Assembly (NCBI RefSeq): GCF_014636095.1
Contig: NZ_BMDV01000006.1
Span: 62,001-126,000 of the forward strand
Origin: Acinetobacter modestus
GTDB lineage: Bacteria; Pseudomonadota; Gammaproteobacteria; Pseudomonadales; Moraxellaceae
Direction: 5' to 3'
Length of the DNA: 64,000 nucleotides
Shown: one piece after another, positions 1-9,193 of the stretch
How positions within the stretch are numbered: position 1 is the first letter of the stretch
How the letters are laid out: each line of letters opens with the position of its first letter
Notes under the pieces: model-generated
Told to the model about the DNA's origin: nothing
Seen by the model: only the letters and a program-made list of their open reading frames with translations
Databases searched by the model: none
Made by a program: the position numbers and the translations under genes

Positions 1-545
1 TATCTATCTAAGGCTTTTACACCTTCAATCTTAGCATCATAATTAAAGCGCCCTGTTTTATTGGCTTGCTCAACCAAAGCATTTGCCCCAACTAATTTGT
101 TATCAATAAAAGAAAAAGATGGTGCATGATTTTTAGGGTCTAAAATGCGCTTAATCGAATAAACATAGTCTTCTGCAACCAACTCCCGACGCTTTCCTTT
201 GAAGGCTGGATCATCGGTAAAGTAAATGCCTGACTTTATTTTAAAAGTATAAATTTGCCCATTTTTTTCAATGATAGGTAAGCTCTGAGCAGTTGCAGGA
301 ACTAATTTCACTGGATTTGCTAAATAATCATATTGAACCAAGCGTTCAAAAATCACATCAGCAACATTACCGCTATAGAAATTAAAGGTTTTGACCATAT
401 CAAAGCCATCATCAGGCGCAGGAAAAGCAACACGAAGCACTTTTTCTGCTTGAGCAGGCGTTTTTGCAAATCCAATCGGCATCGCTACAACAATAGTTGA
501 TACCAAGGCAACCCTAAAAAATATTGACTTCAACTCAATGCTCAC
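1..545 (-). CDS. Extracellular solute-binding protein, family 5 (peptide ABC transporter), N-terminal part
   Basis: The gene runs off the left edge; about 181 codons of its 5' end are visible. I read the start as the GTG at 545, because the ATGs just upstream lead straight into a stop; the TTG at 533 is an alternative. The protein begins with a basic residue, a hydrophobic stretch and an Ala-rich cleavage region ending near TPAQA, so it is exported. The following sequence (LRVAFPAPDDGFDM, then FERLVQYDYLANP, then DYVYSIKRILDP) has the pattern of SBP_bac_5 periplasmic binding proteins, which deliver peptides or similar solutes to an ABC importer. The ligand cannot be inferred. Confidence 0.8.
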   Translation of the reverse strand, partial: MSIELKSIFFRVALVSTIVVAMPIGFAKTPAQAEKVLRVAFPAPDDGFDMVKTFNFYSGNVADVIFERLVQYDYLANPVKLVPATAQSLPIIEKNGQIYTFKIKSGIYFTDDPAFKGKRRELVAEDYVYSIKRILDPKNHAPSFSFIDNKLVGANALVEQANKTGRFNYDAKIEGVKALDR

Positions 546-695
546 ATCATTGTTTTTTAATAAATACTCGACTTTAAGATTGTATTCAACCGTAGATACA
601 AACTTGATTTAACTATTTAATAATTCAGTATTTTTATCAAATCATTATTTCTTTTGAAAAGTTTAACAAGCAATCAAAACATACTCTTGTTTTAT

Positions 696-1361
696 CTATT
701 TTATTTCATTGATCACAATTGGAATCAGTTTACTGCCCACCTTATAGCCTTGTGGTTTGTTATTACATGCATCTCCTGTGACAGTCGTTCGAATCACATA
801 AGGTGAATAAGGCATCACATTTAAATAGCCTGAATTTTCTCGCCCTGTACGACAATCTTCTTCTCCTAACTTTTCATCGTACCGTCCGTTATAAGAAGAT
901 TCTTCGACCTCCGCAATCAGCTTACTTGTCCATTGAGTGAAATAAACCAAACTTTTACTCGATTCGACTGTGCCTTGTCCTGAACCTGCACTTTCGATTT
1001 CGATCAGTTGAATCGGTTTGCCTTTATAAACGGTTGGATGCACTTTAAAGCTATTCGATTGACCACCAAACTCCTTTAAAATTCGAGATTGTTTTAATTT
1101 TGGACGGGTTAATACATAGCCAGCCCAAAAATTACGTCCTGCATTTTCAAAACTCACACCCGATAGATAAGCTTCTTCTCCCGAGATCAATTTCACTGTT
1201 TCGGTAGAATCGATCTGAATGGCTTGAGGTGGGTTGGCATTTGAATCCTGAAAGTTAGTAATCCAACTGATGATGGTTTTATCTGTGGGTACATCAGCAT
1301 GAGTTGTCGAGATTAGGCCTGATAGGCACAGAGCCATACAAATAAAATTATTTTTATCCAT
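696..1361 (-). CDS. Exported protein of unknown function
   Basis: This 221-residue protein starts with a clear signal peptide (hydrophobic core CMALCLSGLISTT, cleavage probably after HA at residues 21-22). A good ribosome binding site (AAGGTGAC) precedes the ATG. The mature part has no motif I recognise. It has a Cys near residue 168 (EEDCRTG) and another near 197 (GDACNNK) that could form a disulphide in the periplasm. The gene stands alone between the solute-binding protein and the biotin operon and points the same way as both. I cannot assign a function. Confidence 0.6.
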   Translation of the reverse strand: MDKNNFICMALCLSGLISTTHADVPTDKTIISWITNFQDSNANPPQAIQIDSTETVKLISGEEAYLSGVSFENAGRNFWAGYVLTRPKLKQSRILKEFGGQSNSFKVHPTVYKGKPIQLIEIESAGSGQGTVESSKSLVYFTQWTSKLIAEVEESSYNGRYDEKLGEEDCRTGRENSGYLNVMPYSPYVIRTTVTGDACNNKPQGYKVGSKLIPIVINEIK

Positions 1362-1420
1362 TGTTAGTCACCTTAAATTTATTAGTTAAATGGCTTCCAA
1401 AATCTATTAGCTATCGTGAC

Positions 1421-1512
1421 GGCGGCATGGATGCCGCCCGTAGGGCTGCGGTATAAGGATATACCGTCAGCCCTACAAAGGATTTTTGTTACTTTTCATC
1501 CTTGAAAAGTAA
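1421..1512. repeat. Three-hairpin dispersed repeat, copy 1
   Basis: Three consecutive inverted repeats lie between the 221-aa gene and bioD: 1421-1438 (GGCGGCATGGATGCCGCC), 1441-1475 (arms TAGGGCTG and CAGCCCTA around GGTAT/ATACC) and 1489-1512 (TTACTTTTC and GAAAAGTAA). A second copy with the same order and spacing is at 5479-5573. The hairpin arms differ between copies but stay paired, so structure rather than sequence is conserved. Confidence 0.75.
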
Positions 1513-1596
1513 GACCATGCGGTATTCATTTGAGAAAACTCGGGAAGACACTGCGGTTTCCCCTATTGAATAAAATTCTAAACTTAATGAATTAAA

Positions 1597-2250
1597 TTAG
1601 AATTTTTCCAATTCAATCCATTGAGCATCAGGAAAATGCTTTGCCAAATAAGCTTTTAAATAATCTGCGGTATCTTTCGAAATAAGTGGATCTTTCGACT
1701 CATCCTTTAAGTTATACACCAAAGTATGCAAACTCAAACCACGCTGCTTTAATGCCTCTAAACTCAATAAAGTATGATTAATACTGCCCAAACGTCCTGA
1801 AGTCACCAAAATCACAGGAAATTGATGCTGAGCAATATAATCAATGGTCAACAACGCTGTGGTTAAAGGCACCATCAAACCGCCAGCCCCTTCTAACAAC
1901 ACCACCTCAAATCGCTGCGCCAATTCTTTAGTCGCTGCTTCGATCTTGGAAAAATCCAGATCACGCCCATCCAAACATGTGGCTAAATGCGGCGAGGCAG
2001 GATAAGTAAAAATTTCAGGCATGGTCAGCTTTTCATGATCTTCCTGAAACCAGCCACTGCCCATAATTTCACGATGCTTTTCGATATCTTCGGAGATATC
2101 TACATTCCCCGTTTGTACTAATTTTTGGGTAATGACACGCTGTCCCTGTTCAGTCCAAAGCTTGGCGAGATAACCTGTGGCATACGTTTTACCAATTTCA
2201 GTATCAATACCACTGACAAAATAAATTGCTGCACTCATGCTGTTCTCCAC
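1597..2250 (-). CDS. bioD: ATP-dependent dethiobiotin synthetase
   Basis: BioD closes the ureido ring of dethiobiotin from 7,8-diaminopelargonic acid, CO2 and ATP. The 217-residue protein has the family P-loop near the N-terminus (GIDTEIGKT), the KLVQTG segment and the catalytic-loop [10 protein letters not shown] motif near residue 120. It is the last gene of a bioA-bioF-bioC-bioD operon and its first codons overlap the end of bioC by 16 nt, implying coupled translation. A possible alternative start is the internal Met five residues in ([10 protein letters not shown]). Nothing looks damaged. Confidence 0.95.
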   Translation of the reverse strand: MENSMSAAIYFVSGIDTEIGKTYATGYLAKLWTEQGQRVITQKLVQTGNVDISEDIEKHREIMGSGWFQEDHEKLTMPEIFTYPASPHLATCLDGRDLDFSKIEAATKELAQRFEVVLLEGAGGLMVPLTTALLTIDYIAQHQFPVILVTSGRLGSINHTLLSLEALKQRGLSLHTLVYNLKDESKDPLISKDTADYLKAYLAKHFPDAQWIELEKF

Positions 2251-2987
2251 GCAATCACATAAATCGGGTGATAAGTCAGGCGAAAACCCTGCTCATCATA
2301 AAACTGTTGATAATCTGAATAAAACTGCTGCAAGGATTGCTTGGTCCAGCGATGCGATTTCGCTGTTGCAGTCACGCCAGTTGCTTTCAAATGCTGCAAT
2401 ACCGATTTGGGATGATCAAAATAAACCTGCTTATGATCTTGCTGTATCCATAGAATTTCAAAGCCTTGCTGTTCAAGCTGTCGCTTTAAAGATTCTAAGC
2501 CAACATAATTTAAGCCCTGTCCAGTCAGCTGTTTAATTTCAGTGAGATTATCTGGCCCAAAAGTAGAAAACCCGAAGTACGCATTCGGCTTTAACGCAGC
2601 ATAAATCCGTTGCAATAAAGCAGGTAGATCAAGCATCCACTGTAATGCCGAACTGGAAAGCACTGCATCTAAGGACTGCGGTAAATTCAGTTGTTCAATA
2701 TCTCCGATCAACCAATTTACATGTTTAAAATTGAGAAAATGCTGATCCACATCTGCATATAAATCATTTAAAAACAGTTGCTCAATTTGAAAGTGGGATT
2801 GGAGTAAGTGGGTGAGATTGCCCGAACCACAGCCAATCTCAAGCACAGAGGCTAAGTTCTGCGGACAATACACTTTAAGGTATTCAAATAACTGCACACT
2901 AATCTGTTTCTGTACCACAGCATGTTCGACATAGCTTTGCCCTGCTTTGGCAAAACGTTGGGCAACCAGTGCTTTATTGATGCTCAC
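2235..2987 (-). CDS. bioC: Malonyl-[acyl-carrier protein] O-methyltransferase
   Basis: BioC methylates the free carboxyl of malonyl-ACP so that fatty-acid synthesis can build a pimeloyl chain for biotin. The 250-residue protein carries SAM-binding motif I ([12 protein letters not shown], about residues 48-59) and the post-motif Asp-containing strands of class I methyltransferases. Its start overlaps the bioF stop by 4 nt (ATGA) and its end overlaps bioD, so it is translationally coupled on both sides. The matching methyl-ester esterase is probably the BioH-like gene at 5709-6449. Confidence 0.93.
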   Translation of the reverse strand: MSINKALVAQRFAKAGQSYVEHAVVQKQISVQLFEYLKVYCPQNLASVLEIGCGSGNLTHLLQSHFQIEQLFLNDLYADVDQHFLNFKHVNWLIGDIEQLNLPQSLDAVLSSSALQWMLDLPALLQRIYAALKPNAYFGFSTFGPDNLTEIKQLTGQGLNYVGLESLKRQLEQQGFEILWIQQDHKQVYFDHPKSVLQHLKATGVTATAKSHRWTKQSLQQFYSDYQQFYDEQGFRLTYHPIYVIAWRTA

Positions 2988-4138
2988 AAAAACTCCACCA
3001 ATTGTTGCAATTCATTTTTTTGCACCAAAGAGGTTAATGAAATTCGCAGGCGTGAACTATTTTGTGGCACTGTTGGTGGGCGTACTGGCATAGCATAAAA
3101 ACCTTGTTGTTGTACATAGCGTGCTTTTTCAATGGCCGCTTGGCTTTCACCTACGATAACTGGAATGATATGACTGCTCGATGGGCTTGAAAAACCTTTT
3201 GCAATCACCGCTTGCTGTAAATACTGACTGATCTCGGCCAAGTGCTGACGCTGTTGCTGCATGCTCAATACTTTATTAAAAATAAAATCTGACCATGCCA
3301 TTGAGATCGGTGGTAATGCGGTACTAAAAATCAATGGACGCATCTTATTAATGAGATAGTCACGGATAATCGAATCACAAATGATATAGCCACCCACCGA
3401 GGCAATTGCTTTGCCAAAGGTTCCAACCAAAAAGTCAATCTGATCCAATACGCCATATTGTTCAGCACAACCCAGACCTTGCTCCCCCCTGACCCCAATC
3501 GCATGAGCTTCATCGACATACAACATGGTTTTGGCAAAGCGTTGCTTTAACTGCGCCAAGGCTGCTAAATTCGTCTCGTCGCCATCCATACTAAAAATAC
3601 TTTCAGTCACCACAATAATGCGTTCAACTTGCTCATCTTGGTGATACTTTTGCAATAATTGTTCCAGATGTTGCAAATCATTATGACGATAACGAATATA
3701 TTGAGCAGTCGACAGACGAATCCCATCAATCATACTGGCATGCACCAGCTTATCGGCCAAAACCACGGTTTTACTATCACACAAAGCAGGCAAAATACCG
3801 ATATTCATGTGGTAGCCACTATTAAAGAGTAAGGCAGCACGACCAAAGGCTTTGCTTAGGCTATTTTCAAATTGTTCATATTCTGCAAAATTACCCGTCA
3901 GTAAGCGTGAAGAAGATGAACTAAAGAGCGCTCGTTCAATTTTTAGCGTATCCAGAAATTCTTCTCTTAAACTTAAATCAGCGGCCAAGCCTAAATAATC
4001 ATTGGATGCTAGATTCAACATGCTTCGATCTTGAATCGTGATCCATCGTCCAGATTGCTGATTTGCAGTGAATTGACGGAAATTACCCTGTTGCTTAAGT
4101 AAGTCAAGCTGCTCGGCATAATGATCAAGCAAGGACAT
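2984..4138 (-). CDS. bioF: 8-amino-7-oxononanoate synthase
   Basis: BioF is a PLP enzyme that condenses pimeloyl-ACP (or -CoA) with L-alanine to give KAPA. The sequence shows the alpha-oxoamine synthase signatures: NDYLGL near the N-terminus, [10 protein letters not shown], and the PLP-lysine segment [12 protein letters not shown]. Two in-frame ATGs are possible, at 4144 and 4138; I prefer 4138 because the AAGGAG ribosome binding site is 9 nt upstream of it and only 3 nt from the first. That gives 384 residues. The gene overlaps the 3' end of bioA and the start of bioC. Confidence 0.93.
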   Translation of the reverse strand: MSLLDHYAEQLDLLKQQGNFRQFTANQQSGRWITIQDRSMLNLASNDYLGLAADLSLREEFLDTLKIERALFSSSSSRLLTGNFAEYEQFENSLSKAFGRAALLFNSGYHMNIGILPALCDSKTVVLADKLVHASMIDGIRLSTAQYIRYRHNDLQHLEQLLQKYHQDEQVERIIVVTESIFSMDGDETNLAALAQLKQRFAKTMLYVDEAHAIGVRGEQGLGCAEQYGVLDQIDFLVGTFGKAIASVGGYIICDSIIRDYLINKMRPLIFSTALPPISMAWSDFIFNKVLSMQQQRQHLAEISQYLQQAVIAKGFSSPSSSHIIPVIVGESQAAIEKARYVQQQGFYAMPVRPPTVPQNSSRLRISLTSLVQKNELQQLVEFL

Positions 4139-5420
4139 TGGCATTTACTCCTTGCATATTTTTTACCACTTCACTCATCTGTGTTAATAAATAATGGAGT
4201 TCATCATCGCTAATCACATACGGCGGCATCACATAGACCAATTTTCCAAATGGTCGTACCCAAATACCCCGTTCAACGAACTGTTGCTGCAAGGTTTTCA
4301 TATCAACATTAGTGGTTAATTCAACCACGCCAATCGCCCCTAAAACCCGTACATCCGCAACGTGGTCAAGCTGGGCTAAATCGGTTAACTGTTCAGTCAG
4401 AATCTTTTCAATTCGTTGAATATTGGCTTGCCAATCCTGTTCCACCAGCAGTTGAGTACTTCTTAATGCAACCGCACAGGCCAGTGGATTCGCCATAAAG
4501 GTTGGGCCATGCATAAACACACCCGCTTCACCACGACTAATGCTTTCAGCCACTTGTTTAGTGGTTAGAGTTGCTGACAGCGTCATATAGCCGCCTGTTA
4601 AGCCCTTTCCAATACACATAATGTCAGGTTCAACTTGCGCATGTTCCCAAGCAAACATTTTACCGGTGCGTCCAAAACCTGTAGCAATCTCATCAAAGAT
4701 CAACAGCAAATTGTACTGCTCACATAAGGCCTTGGCTTGGCGCAAATATTCAGGATGATAAAAACGCATCCCTCCTGCACCCTGTACAATCGGCTCAATA
4801 ATCAGGGCAGCAATACTGTGATGATGCTGTTCAATCTGTTGTGTGAGTTCTTGAATATCTTGTGGATTCCACTCCCCATCAAAACGACTTTGTGGCGCGG
4901 GAACAAAAATTCGATTGGGTAAACTGCTACCAAAAATCTGATGCATTCCTGTTACAGGATCACATACAGACATCGCATTCCAAGTATCACCATGATAACC
5001 AGAACGGGTGGTAATAAAGTTGGTTTTGGCTGGTCGATGCAATGCAGCCCAATACTGCACTGCCATTTTTAATGCCACTTCTACTGAAACCGAGCCTGAA
5101 TCTGCGTAAAAAATCTTATCTAAATTGGGCGGCGTAATTTTTAATAATAATTTGCCTAACTCAATCGCAGGTTCATGGGTCAAACCACCGAACATGATAT
5201 GCGCCATGTTCTGTAATTGATCTGAAACTGCTTGGTTTAGTTCAGGGTGGTTATAGCCATGAATCGCACACCACCATGACGACATGCCATCAACCAAAGT
5301 TCGCCCATCTTCTAATTCGATGGTCGCGCCATAAGCACGTTTGACTTTAAAGGTTGGCAATGGATTTAACATGGAAGTATAGGGATGCCATATATGTTCT
5401 AAATCAAATGAGTCTGTCAT
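4125..5420 (-). CDS. bioA: Adenosylmethionine-8-amino-7-oxononanoate aminotransferase
   Basis: BioA transfers the amino group of SAM to KAPA, giving diaminopelargonic acid. The 431-residue protein is a class III PLP aminotransferase: WHPYTS near the N-terminus, [12 protein letters not shown], the cofactor-binding [11 protein letters not shown] segment, and the PLP lysine in [10 protein letters not shown]. It is the first gene of the operon bioA-bioF-bioC-bioD, each gene overlapping the next. Nearly 290 bp upstream lies the BioH-like gene in the same orientation, with the second three-hairpin repeat in between. BirA of this genome has no DNA-binding domain, so the usual BirA repression is not expected. 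Confidence 0.95.
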   Translation of the reverse strand: MTDSFDLEHIWHPYTSMLNPLPTFKVKRAYGATIELEDGRTLVDGMSSWWCAIHGYNHPELNQAVSDQLQNMAHIMFGGLTHEPAIELGKLLLKITPPNLDKIFYADSGSVSVEVALKMAVQYWAALHRPAKTNFITTRSGYHGDTWNAMSVCDPVTGMHQIFGSSLPNRIFVPAPQSRFDGEWNPQDIQELTQQIEQHHHSIAALIIEPIVQGAGGMRFYHPEYLRQAKALCEQYNLLLIFDEIATGFGRTGKMFAWEHAQVEPDIMCIGKGLTGGYMTLSATLTTKQVAESISRGEAGVFMHGPTFMANPLACAVALRSTQLLVEQDWQANIQRIEKILTEQLTDLAQLDHVADVRVLGAIGVVELTTNVDMKTLQQQFVERGIWVRPFGKLVYVMPPYVISDDELHYLLTQMSEVVKNMQGVNANVLA

Positions 5421-5478
5421 CCGTTATTTACTCTTCATCCTAAGCCAATTAAATTCATGGCAGTACCTACGATCATGG

Positions 5479-5573
5479 AGGCGGCATGGATGCCGCCTGT
5501 TAAGCTGTGGTATCAAGGATGTACCATCAGCTTAACAAGTGCCTTTGCTTACTTTGGGCGAAACCAAAGTAAG
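5479..5573. repeat. Three-hairpin dispersed repeat, copy 2
   Basis: Inverted repeats at 5479-5498 (AGGCGGCATGGATGCCGCCT), 5499-5536 (GTTAAGCTG paired with CAGCTTAAC around GGTA/TACC) and 5548-5573 (CTTACTTTGG paired with CCAAAGTAAG) match copy 1 at 1421-1512. In hairpin 2, GGG/CCC of copy 1 is replaced by TAA/TTA and a C-G pair by T-A, which are compensatory changes. The two copies lie just outside the two ends of the biotin operon. Confidence 0.75.
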
Positions 5574-5708
5574 TCTAGCTGAAAGCTTATCCTGAAATTA
5601 AATTAACACTCAGCATGACTCCGCCCTAACAGATTTAAAATTTGTATGCATAATCTTAAACTTGTCAAAATCTAAAATAAATTGCGAGAACTCTCAATTC
5701 AAGCAAGA

Positions 5709-6449
5709 TTAAACCGTGTATTGAATAAAATTTTCAATTTTTTGCACAGTCTGCTCCACCATAAAGCATGGAAAACCATGCGAAGCTCCATCAATCGAAA
5801 TAACACATAGATTCTTTGCAGCTAAATCTTTAGTTTTTTGTATAACTTGGTAAGGAACCAAAGCATCATACTCTGCAAAGACATGTAACTGTCTGCCCTG
5901 ATAATTTTCATACAACTCAACCAAGTTCAATTGCTCCAGCAACTGCAATCCCTGCCGAAGCAATGCAATCGGTTGTGGATTAATCAATCTCTGCATAGCC
6001 ACGAAGTCTTTTTTTGCCGAACTTGTACCTTGACAGACCAATAAGCCAAACCGTTTTAGCGTGGTAATGGCATCCTGTTCAAATGATTGTTTAAATTGCA
6101 TAAAGGTTTCTACAGGCATTGCTGCTGACCAATCTGCTTGAGCCACAAAACATGGATTCGACGCTAAAGTGATTAAAACTTTCTGTTCTGCATATTGTTG
6201 TTGTATTTGATTGACCAAGATTGTTGCCAGTTGTCCGCCAAGCGACCACCCCACAATTACATCATATTTAACCGCAAGTTCAACATGCTGTTGCAAGATA
6301 TCACCATCCAGCGCATTAAAGATATTAAGCCGTTCAACGCTATATCCCTTTTGTTCTAAAGCCTCATGTAAAGGTTTTAATAATTCGGCACCACCGCCCC
6401 ATCCCGTGATGAGTAGAATCCTATAATTCACGCGCTTGCTCAATTCCAA
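5709..6449 (-). CDS. bioH: BioH-like pimeloyl-ACP methyl ester esterase (alpha/beta hydrolase)
   Basis: An alpha/beta hydrolase of 246 residues. The likely triad is Ser69 (in GWSLGG), Asp195 (AEYDALVP) and His224 (GASHGFP). The segment LASNPCFVAQADW matches the ASSPCF..R.EW pattern of BioH, which hydrolyses the methyl ester of pimeloyl-ACP and so ends the BioC-initiated chain. Location directly upstream of bioAFCD on the same strand supports this. The lid region is divergent, so another carboxylesterase such as a BioG/BioJ-type analogue remains possible. The start is uncertain: a TTG at 6449 is used, and a GTG at 6431 (giving MNYRILLITGW) is equally plausible. Confidence 0.75.
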   Translation of the reverse strand: MELSKRVNYRILLITGWGGGAELLKPLHEALEQKGYSVERLNIFNALDGDILQQHVELAVKYDVIVGWSLGGQLATILVNQIQQQYAEQKVLITLASNPCFVAQADWSAAMPVETFMQFKQSFEQDAITTLKRFGLLVCQGTSSAKKDFVAMQRLINPQPIALLRQGLQLLEQLNLVELYENYQGRQLHVFAEYDALVPYQVIQKTKDLAAKNLCVISIDGASHGFPCFMVEQTVQKIENFIQYTV

Positions 6450-6626
6450 AAACCTGAATGCAGTATACTCTCCGATTTATACGAGTCATTATTTTCCTAA
6501 TCCATCCCTTTTATTATGCTTTGCTCAAAAGACACCATAAAACAGATCAAAATTCTTTAAAGAATTTTCTAACCCATATGATTTCGAAATTTGCTAAAGT
6601 AGAGTTTATTACACTTTGAGATCAAC

Positions 6627-7205
6627 ATGATGAATACGATAAAGTCCAAAGTTATTATTTTATGCAGTTCGTTTTTTTTACTTGGTATCCCTAGCCTTAG
6701 TACAGCGCAAACTTCTATTTTTTCTAAGCAAAATACAGCTCAAAAAGAATGGGTGGGACAGTCTGCGCCAGATTTCAAACTACAAGATCAAAGTGGGAAA
6801 TGGCACACTTTGAACCAATATAAAGGCAAGTGGATTGTACTTTATTTCTACCCTAAAGATGACACTGCGGGATGTACTCAAGAAGCGAATCAATTTAAAT
6901 CACTTTATCCTCAATTCTTAAAATCGAATGCAGTAGTATTGGGTGTCAGCTTGGATGATGTTGCATCACACCAGAAGTTTTCACAAAAGCTCGGTTTACC
7001 GTTCCCAATCTTGGCAGATGAAAAAGGCGAACTTGCTGGAAAATTTGGCATTGTTAGAAACCTCGGGATTACAAAAATTGCTAAACGTGAGAGTTTCTTG
7101 ATTAATCCTCAAGGTGCAATTATGTATCACTACACGAGTGTGAATACGCAAACGCATGCGGATCAAGTATTAAAAGATTTAAAAGAAGCCCAAACTAAAA
7201 GATAA
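6627..7205 (+). CDS. Exported BCP/PrxQ-type peroxiredoxin with a single catalytic cysteine
   Basis: Peroxiredoxin of the AhpC/TSA superfamily, reducing peroxides. Residues 1-28 form a signal peptide (hydrophobic core VIILCSSFFLLGIPSL), so the enzyme acts in the periplasm, unlike cytoplasmic BCP. The domain begins at GQSAPDFKLQDQSG. The peroxidatic Cys83 is in PKDDTAGCTQ. The resolving Cys that BCP proteins often carry five residues later is Asn88 here, so it should act as a one-Cys enzyme needing an external thiol. It converges on the bacterioferritin gene and the two share a terminator. Confidence 0.85.
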   Translation: MMNTIKSKVIILCSSFFLLGIPSLSTAQTSIFSKQNTAQKEWVGQSAPDFKLQDQSGKWHTLNQYKGKWIVLYFYPKDDTAGCTQEANQFKSLYPQFLKSNAVVLGVSLDDVASHQKFSQKLGLPFPILADEKGELAGKFGIVRNLGITKIAKRESFLINPQGAIMYHYTSVNTQTHADQVLKDLKEAQTKR

Positions 7206-7214
7206 TTCATAAAT

Positions 7215-7242
7215 AAAAAACTCAGCAGATGCTGAGTTTTTT
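7215..7242. terminator. Bidirectional intrinsic terminator
   Basis: A 13-bp stem with a GA loop: AAAAAACTCAGCA at 7215-7227 and TGCTGAGTTTTTT at 7230-7242. It has a T-run on both strands and sits between two convergent genes, serving both. Confidence 0.9.
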
Positions 7243-7257
7243 ATTTATTCGTAAATC

Positions 7258-7722
7258 TTAAATTTGCGATTGAATATAATTTTGCAAACCAATTAATTCA
7301 ATTAAACGCAATTGTTTTTCTAACCAATACGTATGATCTTCTTCTGTGTCCGAAAGCTGCTGACGCAACATATCACGACTAATGTAATCACCTTTATCTT
7401 CACAAAGCTTAATGCCTGTCGCTAATTTTTCACGCACATGATATTCAAGTGCTAAATCAGCTTTTAAACAACTTACGACATCTGTACCCACATTGATGTC
7501 TTCACGATTCATATTAGGTTGAGCACCCAAAAATAAAACACGGCGAATGATTGAATCAGCATGTGAAGCTTCTTCTTGCATTTCATGATCAATACGCTCG
7601 TAAATTTTACTTAAGCCCCAATCTTCGTACATTCTTGAATGAATTAAATATTGATCACGAGCAGCCAATTCACCGCCAATGAGCATATTTAAATAGTCGA
7701 TGACTTCTGGATTGCCACGCAT
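7258..7722 (-). CDS. bfr: Bacterioferritin family protein without haem-ligand methionine
   Basis: A 154-residue four-helix ferritin-like protein. Ferroxidase ligands Glu18, Glu51, His54, Glu93, Glu127 and His130 are visible by comparison with E. coli Bfr, so it can oxidise and store iron. The position of the haem-binding Met52 is Ala52 here (EEASHAD instead of DEMKHAD). This resembles the haem-less partner subunit found in two-subunit bacterioferritins of some Proteobacteria, or a ferritin-like use without haem. It lies tail to tail with the peroxiredoxin gene. Confidence 0.88.
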   Translation of the reverse strand: MRGNPEVIDYLNMLIGGELAARDQYLIHSRMYEDWGLSKIYERIDHEMQEEASHADSIIRRVLFLGAQPNMNREDINVGTDVVSCLKADLALEYHVREKLATGIKLCEDKGDYISRDMLRQQLSDTEEDHTYWLEKQLRLIELIGLQNYIQSQI

Positions 7723-8074
7723 AATACTTACTCCTATCGAATAATAATATTATGGTGAACTTAAATCATATTTGCAAAATTAAATTGTGTAAGTTTATGA
7801 TTTTTATAAAATTAAAATGAGAAACATACGCATTTACAGTTTTAATTCGCCTAATTTATCTAAATAAAAGAAGCATTTGCATATCATTTTAACCTTTTAA
7901 AATAGATAATCTTATTGAAAATCATTTGTTTGATTTTTTGTAACGATTAGCAATGCTTCTTATTCCGAATATATTTTGATCAAAAAATCATAAAAAATGA
8001 CAGCTCGGCTGTTGTTTGTTTGAACAAAATTCGGTAAATAACAGCAATCACAAAAACATAATGCGGAAATAACA
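7723..8074. other. Divergent intergenic region, no gene seen
   Basis: About 350 bp of AT-rich DNA between the divergent bfr and reductase genes. It must hold both promoters, but I cannot place them firmly. A sequence at 7905-7923 (GATAATCTTATTGAAAATC) matches a Fur-box consensus at about 13 of 19 positions. That is too weak to call in DNA this AT-rich. Confidence 0.5.
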
Positions 8075-9130
8075 ATGGATAAAAGTAAGCCAATCTTGGT
8101 CACTGGTGCTACGGGTTATATTGCAGGCTGGATTATTGAACGACTGCTGAAGCAGGGTTACAACGTACATGCCACGGTTCGAGATCCATCTAAGAAAAAT
8201 AAAATTCAGCACCTGTATGATCTAGCAGATAAATCATCAGGACAAATCCAGTTTTACCAAGCAGATTTACTCGAACCAAATTCCTTTGATGAAGCTATGC
8301 AAGGTTGTGAAGTTGTTATTCATACTGCATCACCTTTTGTAGTCACTAACTATAAAGATGCCGTCAAAGACATTATTGAACCTGCAGTTAAAGGCACAGA
8401 AAATGTCTTAGATAGTGTAAATCGTACAGAATCAGTCAAACGTGTGGTTCTCACTTCAAGTATTGCATCAACCTATGGCGATGCGATTGAGATCCAAAGT
8501 ACAGCAAATAACGAGTTTGATGAAAGTCACTGGAACAATACGAGTAGTGAAACACACCAACCCTATCCATATTCAAAAGTCGCGGCTGAACGTAAAGCTT
8601 GGGAAATGGCCGAGCAACAAAATCGTTGGAGCCTAGTTTGTATTAACCCAGCGTTAGTGATGGGGCCATCACTCACTGATGCCAGTCAATCAGGCAGCAT
8701 CGAAGTATTACAACAATTCGGTAATGGTACGACCTTATTTGGTGTGCCGCCGATGTGGAATGGAATCGTAGATGTCCGTGATGTTGCAGATGCGCATGTT
8801 GCTGCGGCACTAAATCCTAAAGCACAAGGTCGCTATATCATTTGTGGTGGCACATTAAGTCTGCTCGACATGGGCAAAGCCTTAACGCAAAAATTCGGTT
8901 ATAGATACCCATTCCCACATTTCACTGTACCTAAAACAGCTTTTTCTTTAGTTGCACCCGTATTTGGTCATTCACGCCAATTTGTAAAACTCAATATGGG
9001 TTATCCAATCTACTTTAATTCAAAGCGTAGTGTAAATGAGCTAGGTATTCAATATCGTGATATTCGGGAAAGTGTTTGTGAGCATTTCCAGCAATTACTC
9101 GATGATGGTATTGTAAAAAAACGAGCTTAA
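8075..9130 (+). CDS. NAD(P)-dependent extended SDR, dihydroflavonol-4-reductase/aldehyde-reductase type
   Basis: A 351-residue extended short-chain dehydrogenase. The Rossmann glycine motif is at the N-terminus (VTGATGYIAGWI), followed by VRDPSKKNK, which fits NADPH preference. The catalytic Tyr-Lys pair is in PYPYSKVAAER, and Ser residues in LTSSIAST complete the triad. Proteins of this group reduce aldehydes or ketones such as methylglyoxal-type carbonyls or flavanonols; the substrate here is unknown. It is a single-gene unit closed by a hairpin. Confidence 0.85.
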   Translation: MDKSKPILVTGATGYIAGWIIERLLKQGYNVHATVRDPSKKNKIQHLYDLADKSSGQIQFYQADLLEPNSFDEAMQGCEVVIHTASPFVVTNYKDAVKDIIEPAVKGTENVLDSVNRTESVKRVVLTSSIASTYGDAIEIQSTANNEFDESHWNNTSSETHQPYPYSKVAAERKAWEMAEQQNRWSLVCINPALVMGPSLTDASQSGSIEVLQQFGNGTTLFGVPPMWNGIVDVRDVADAHVAAALNPKAQGRYIICGGTLSLLDMGKALTQKFGYRYPFPHFTVPKTAFSLVAPVFGHSRQFVKLNMGYPIYFNSKRSVNELGIQYRDIRESVCEHFQQLLDDGIVKKRA

Positions 9131-9136
9131 AACCAA

Positions 9137-9168
9137 GAACCGTTCAAGTTTAATCGCTTGAACGGTTC
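9137..9168. terminator. Hairpin, probable terminator
   Basis: A perfect 12-bp stem (GAACCGTTCAAG at 9137-9148, CTTGAACGGTTC at 9157-9168) lies just after the reductase stop codon and before the convergent hydrolase. The T-tract is weak (TAATACTCTTTAT). Confidence 0.7.
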
Positions 9169-9193
9169 TAATACTCTTTATGATCAGTGATAT

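Noticed and set aside
7905-7923. Fur-box-like sequence upstream of bfr
   Set aside because: Only about 13 of 19 consensus matches in AT-rich DNA and 180 bp from the bfr start.
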